A stretch of 5,970 nucleotides of DNA from Solobacterium sp. GTDB lineage: Bacteria; Bacillota_I; Bacilli_A; Erysipelotrichales; Erysipelotrichaceae. The notes beneath the pieces were generated by a model. It saw only the letters and a list, made by a program, of their open reading frames with translations. It was not told the origin of the DNA and did not search any database. The position numbers and the translations under genes were made by a program. The stretch is from contig JAEEHG010000014.1 in NCBI GenBank assembly GCA_016280695.1, positions 1 through 5,970 on the forward strand. Reading direction: 5' to 3'. Shown here one piece after another: positions 4,426 through 5,970 of this stretch; within the stretch, counting starts at the first letter, position 1, and every line of letters starts with the position of its first letter.

Positions 4426-5970
4426 TCAGTCGTCGTCTTCGTCGTCCAGGCGGCCCAGTTCACGGGCATGCCGGCGGCGGTCAAGCGCGGTCAGGTACTT
4501 CTTGCGGATGCGGATATCCGTCGGGGTGATTTCAACGAGTTCATCGTCATTGATGAATTCGATCGCTTCTTCCAGGGACAGGATGCGCGGCGGCACCAGC
4601 TTCATCGCTTCATCGTTGCCGGTGGAGCGGACGGCTGTCATTTTCTTGTTTTTGATCGGATTGACGGCCATATCCCGGTTCTTGGAAGCCATGCCGATAA
4701 TCATGCCCTCATAAACCGGGGTCTGGGCCCCGATAAACAGGGAACCGCGCTCCTGAATATTCCACAGGGCATAAGTCATGGCCCCGCCTGTTTCGGTGGA
4801 GATCAGGGCTCCGTTCTCCCGCTGCGGGATGTCACCCTTCCACGGTTCATAGCCGCTGAGCCGCTGCACCATGGTGCCTTCGCCATGCGTCATGTTGATG
4901 AAATCAGAGCGGAAACCGATGAGGCCGCGGGTCGGGACCATGTAGGTGATCCGCGTATATGTGCCGGCATCCTCCATGTTGTTGAGCATGCCCTTGCGCT
5001 TGTTCAGGGCGGAGATAACCGAACCGGAATACTCGTTCGGAACATCGATGACCACTTCTTCCACCGGTTCGCACGTAACCCCGTCAATCTTCTTCAGAAT
5101 GACTTCCGGCCGGGACACAGCGACTTCGTAGCCTTCCCGGCGCATCTGTTCCAGCAGGATCGTCAGATGCAGTTCGCCGCGGCCGGACACCTTGAAGGTA
5201 TCAGTGGAATCGGTTTCCTCCACCCGCAGACCGACATTGACTTCCAGCTCCCTGGCCAGCCGTTCACGGATGTTTCTGGAAGTGACATATTTGCCTGTCT
5301 GACCGGCAAACGGGGAATCATTAACCATGAAATTCATGGACAGCGTCGGTTCCTCAATGCTGATCATGGGCATCGGGGCAGGATGGTCCACCGGGCACAG
5401 GGTGTCGCCGATATTGATATCCGGGATGCCGGAAATCATGCAGATTTCACCGCACTGGATCTCCGGAACCGCAATCCGGCTGAGCCCCTTGTAGACAAAT
5501 ACCTGGTTGGTCTTGCCCTTGCTGTCACGGCCTGACGCGTTGCACACTTCGTACTGGGTCGCTTCCTTCAGCGTGCCGGAATAGATTCTGCCGATGCCGA
5601 GACGGCCGATATAGTCGTCATATGCCAGGGCACTGACCTGCATCTGCAGCGGTTCATCCATCAGGTTCGGATAGGCCTGGGTATGGGCGAGAATGGTCTC
5701 AAACAGCGGCACGATATCCTCGTTTGTGTCATCCGGATTGTAGCGGACAACGCCCTGTCTGGCCGTGCCGTAGAGAATCGGGAAGTCCAGCTGGTCATCC
5801 GTCGCGTCCAGTTCCAGGAACAGTTCATAGACCTCGTCGATGACTTCATCAGCCCGGGCATCCGGTTTATCCATTTTGTTGATCAGGAGAATCGGCCGCA
5901 GTCCGCACTGCAGGGACTTCTGCAGGACAAAACGTGTCTGCGGCATGGGACCTTCAGAAGAATCCACCAG
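4426..5970 (-). CDS. typA: Translational GTPase TypA/BipA, N-terminus beyond the window
   Basis: Ribosome-binding GTPase of the elongation-factor family, known for roles in large-subunit assembly and stress or cold growth. The visible 514 codons run off the right edge; roughly 95 residues holding the G1-G3 motifs are missing, which would give the usual total of about 610. The visible part begins [14 protein letters not shown], just after switch II, then has the G4 motif NKMD (residues 31-34), a beta-barrel domain ([13 protein letters not shown]), the EF-G-like domain III signature SGRGELHL, a domain V segment (DVPNEYSG) and the TypA-specific C-terminal domain ([17 protein letters not shown], then [11 protein letters not shown]). 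The tail is strongly acidic, ending DDEDDD. The first apparent start codon, GTG at 5967, is an internal valine and not the true start. A terminator follows the stop. Confidence 0.97.
   Translation of the reverse strand: MVDSSEGPMPQTRFVLQKSLQCGLRPILLINKMDKPDARADEVIDEVYELFLELDATDDQLDFPILYGTARQGVVRYNPDDTNEDIVPLFETILAHTQAYPNLMDEPLQMQVSALAYDDYIGRLGIGRIYSGTLKEATQYEVCNASGRDSKGKTNQVFVYKGLSRIAVPEIQCGEICMISGIPDINIGDTLCPVDHPAPMPMISIEEPTLSMNFMVNDSPFAGQTGKYVTSRNIRERLARELEVNVGLRVEETDSTDTFKVSGRGELHLTILLEQMRREGYEVAVSRPEVILKKIDGVTCEPVEEVVIDVPNEYSGSVISALNKRKGMLNNMEDAGTYTRITYMVPTRGLIGFRSDFINMTHGEGTMVQRLSGYEPWKGDIPQRENGALISTETGGAMTYALWNIQERGSLFIGAQTPVYEGMIIGMASKNRDMAVNPIKNKKMTAVRSTGNDEAMKLVPPRILSLEEAIEFINDDELVEITPTDIRIRKKYLTALDRRRHARELGRLDDEDDD

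Noticed and set aside
4390..5535. Plus-strand open frame of 381 codons antisense to typA, starting with ATG shortly after GGAGGG and a promoter
   Set aside because: It lies wholly opposite the well-supported typA except for its first codons, has the His/Asp/Gly/Phe-rich composition typical of a reverse-complement shadow, resembles no family I know, and would have to be transcribed through a hairpin with seven T. The promoter and ribosome site are kept as a separate observation.

Overview
The window is a compact bacterial chromosomal segment with every protein gene on the minus strand. Read in that direction it holds the C-terminal five-sixths of the translational GTPase gene typA/bipA (entering from the right edge), a 348-nt intergenic region, pepT (peptidase T), a thioredoxin-fold lipoprotein, a GNAT acetyltransferase, a cardiolipin synthase (cls), and the first 51 codons of an unidentified membrane-anchored protein cut by the left edge. 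GC is moderately high by eye, Shine-Dalgarno sites are strong AGGAGG types, and the Cls resembles the long Gram-positive form (N-terminal hydrophobic segments plus two HKD motifs). Together with the lipoprotein signal these suggest a member of the Bacillota, perhaps a gut-type Erysipelotrichia or clostridial relative. That placement is an inference and I cannot go finer.

Layout: typA ends at 4426 and is followed by a hairpin terminator (4393-4424). pepT (4077-2857), the lipoprotein (2800-2222) and the acetyltransferase (2208-1729) are close together and look like one operon. It has an extended -10 promoter immediately before pepT and a Shine-Dalgarno for the acetyltransferase that overlaps the lipoprotein stop codon. 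A small hairpin sits over the acetyltransferase stop. A second extended -10 promoter then lies so close to the cls ATG that the cls mRNA may be leaderless. The cls stop overlaps the ATG of the next gene (TGATG), so those two are probably translationally coupled.

The most unusual part is the typA-pepT gap. It contains two back-to-back promoters that are near mirror images (each CTTACA, 17-bp spacer, TGT, TATA[G/T]T) on a shared palindrome, TGTAAG-CC-CTTACA. The rightward promoter would run almost at once into the typA terminator and give an RNA of about 44 nt. The leftward promoter would give an RNA of about 190 nt carrying a 13-codon ORF with a perfect Shine-Dalgarno, two strong mutually exclusive GC-rich hairpins, and a 12-bp intrinsic terminator ending just before the pepT promoter. 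This is either a small-RNA/small-peptide gene or an attenuating leader for pepT. I recognise no described RNA family in it.

As to function, the genes are ordinary housekeeping functions: ribosome-associated GTPase, tripeptide cleavage, extracytoplasmic thiol chemistry, acetylation and phospholipid synthesis. No mobile element, CRISPR array, tRNA or rRNA was seen.
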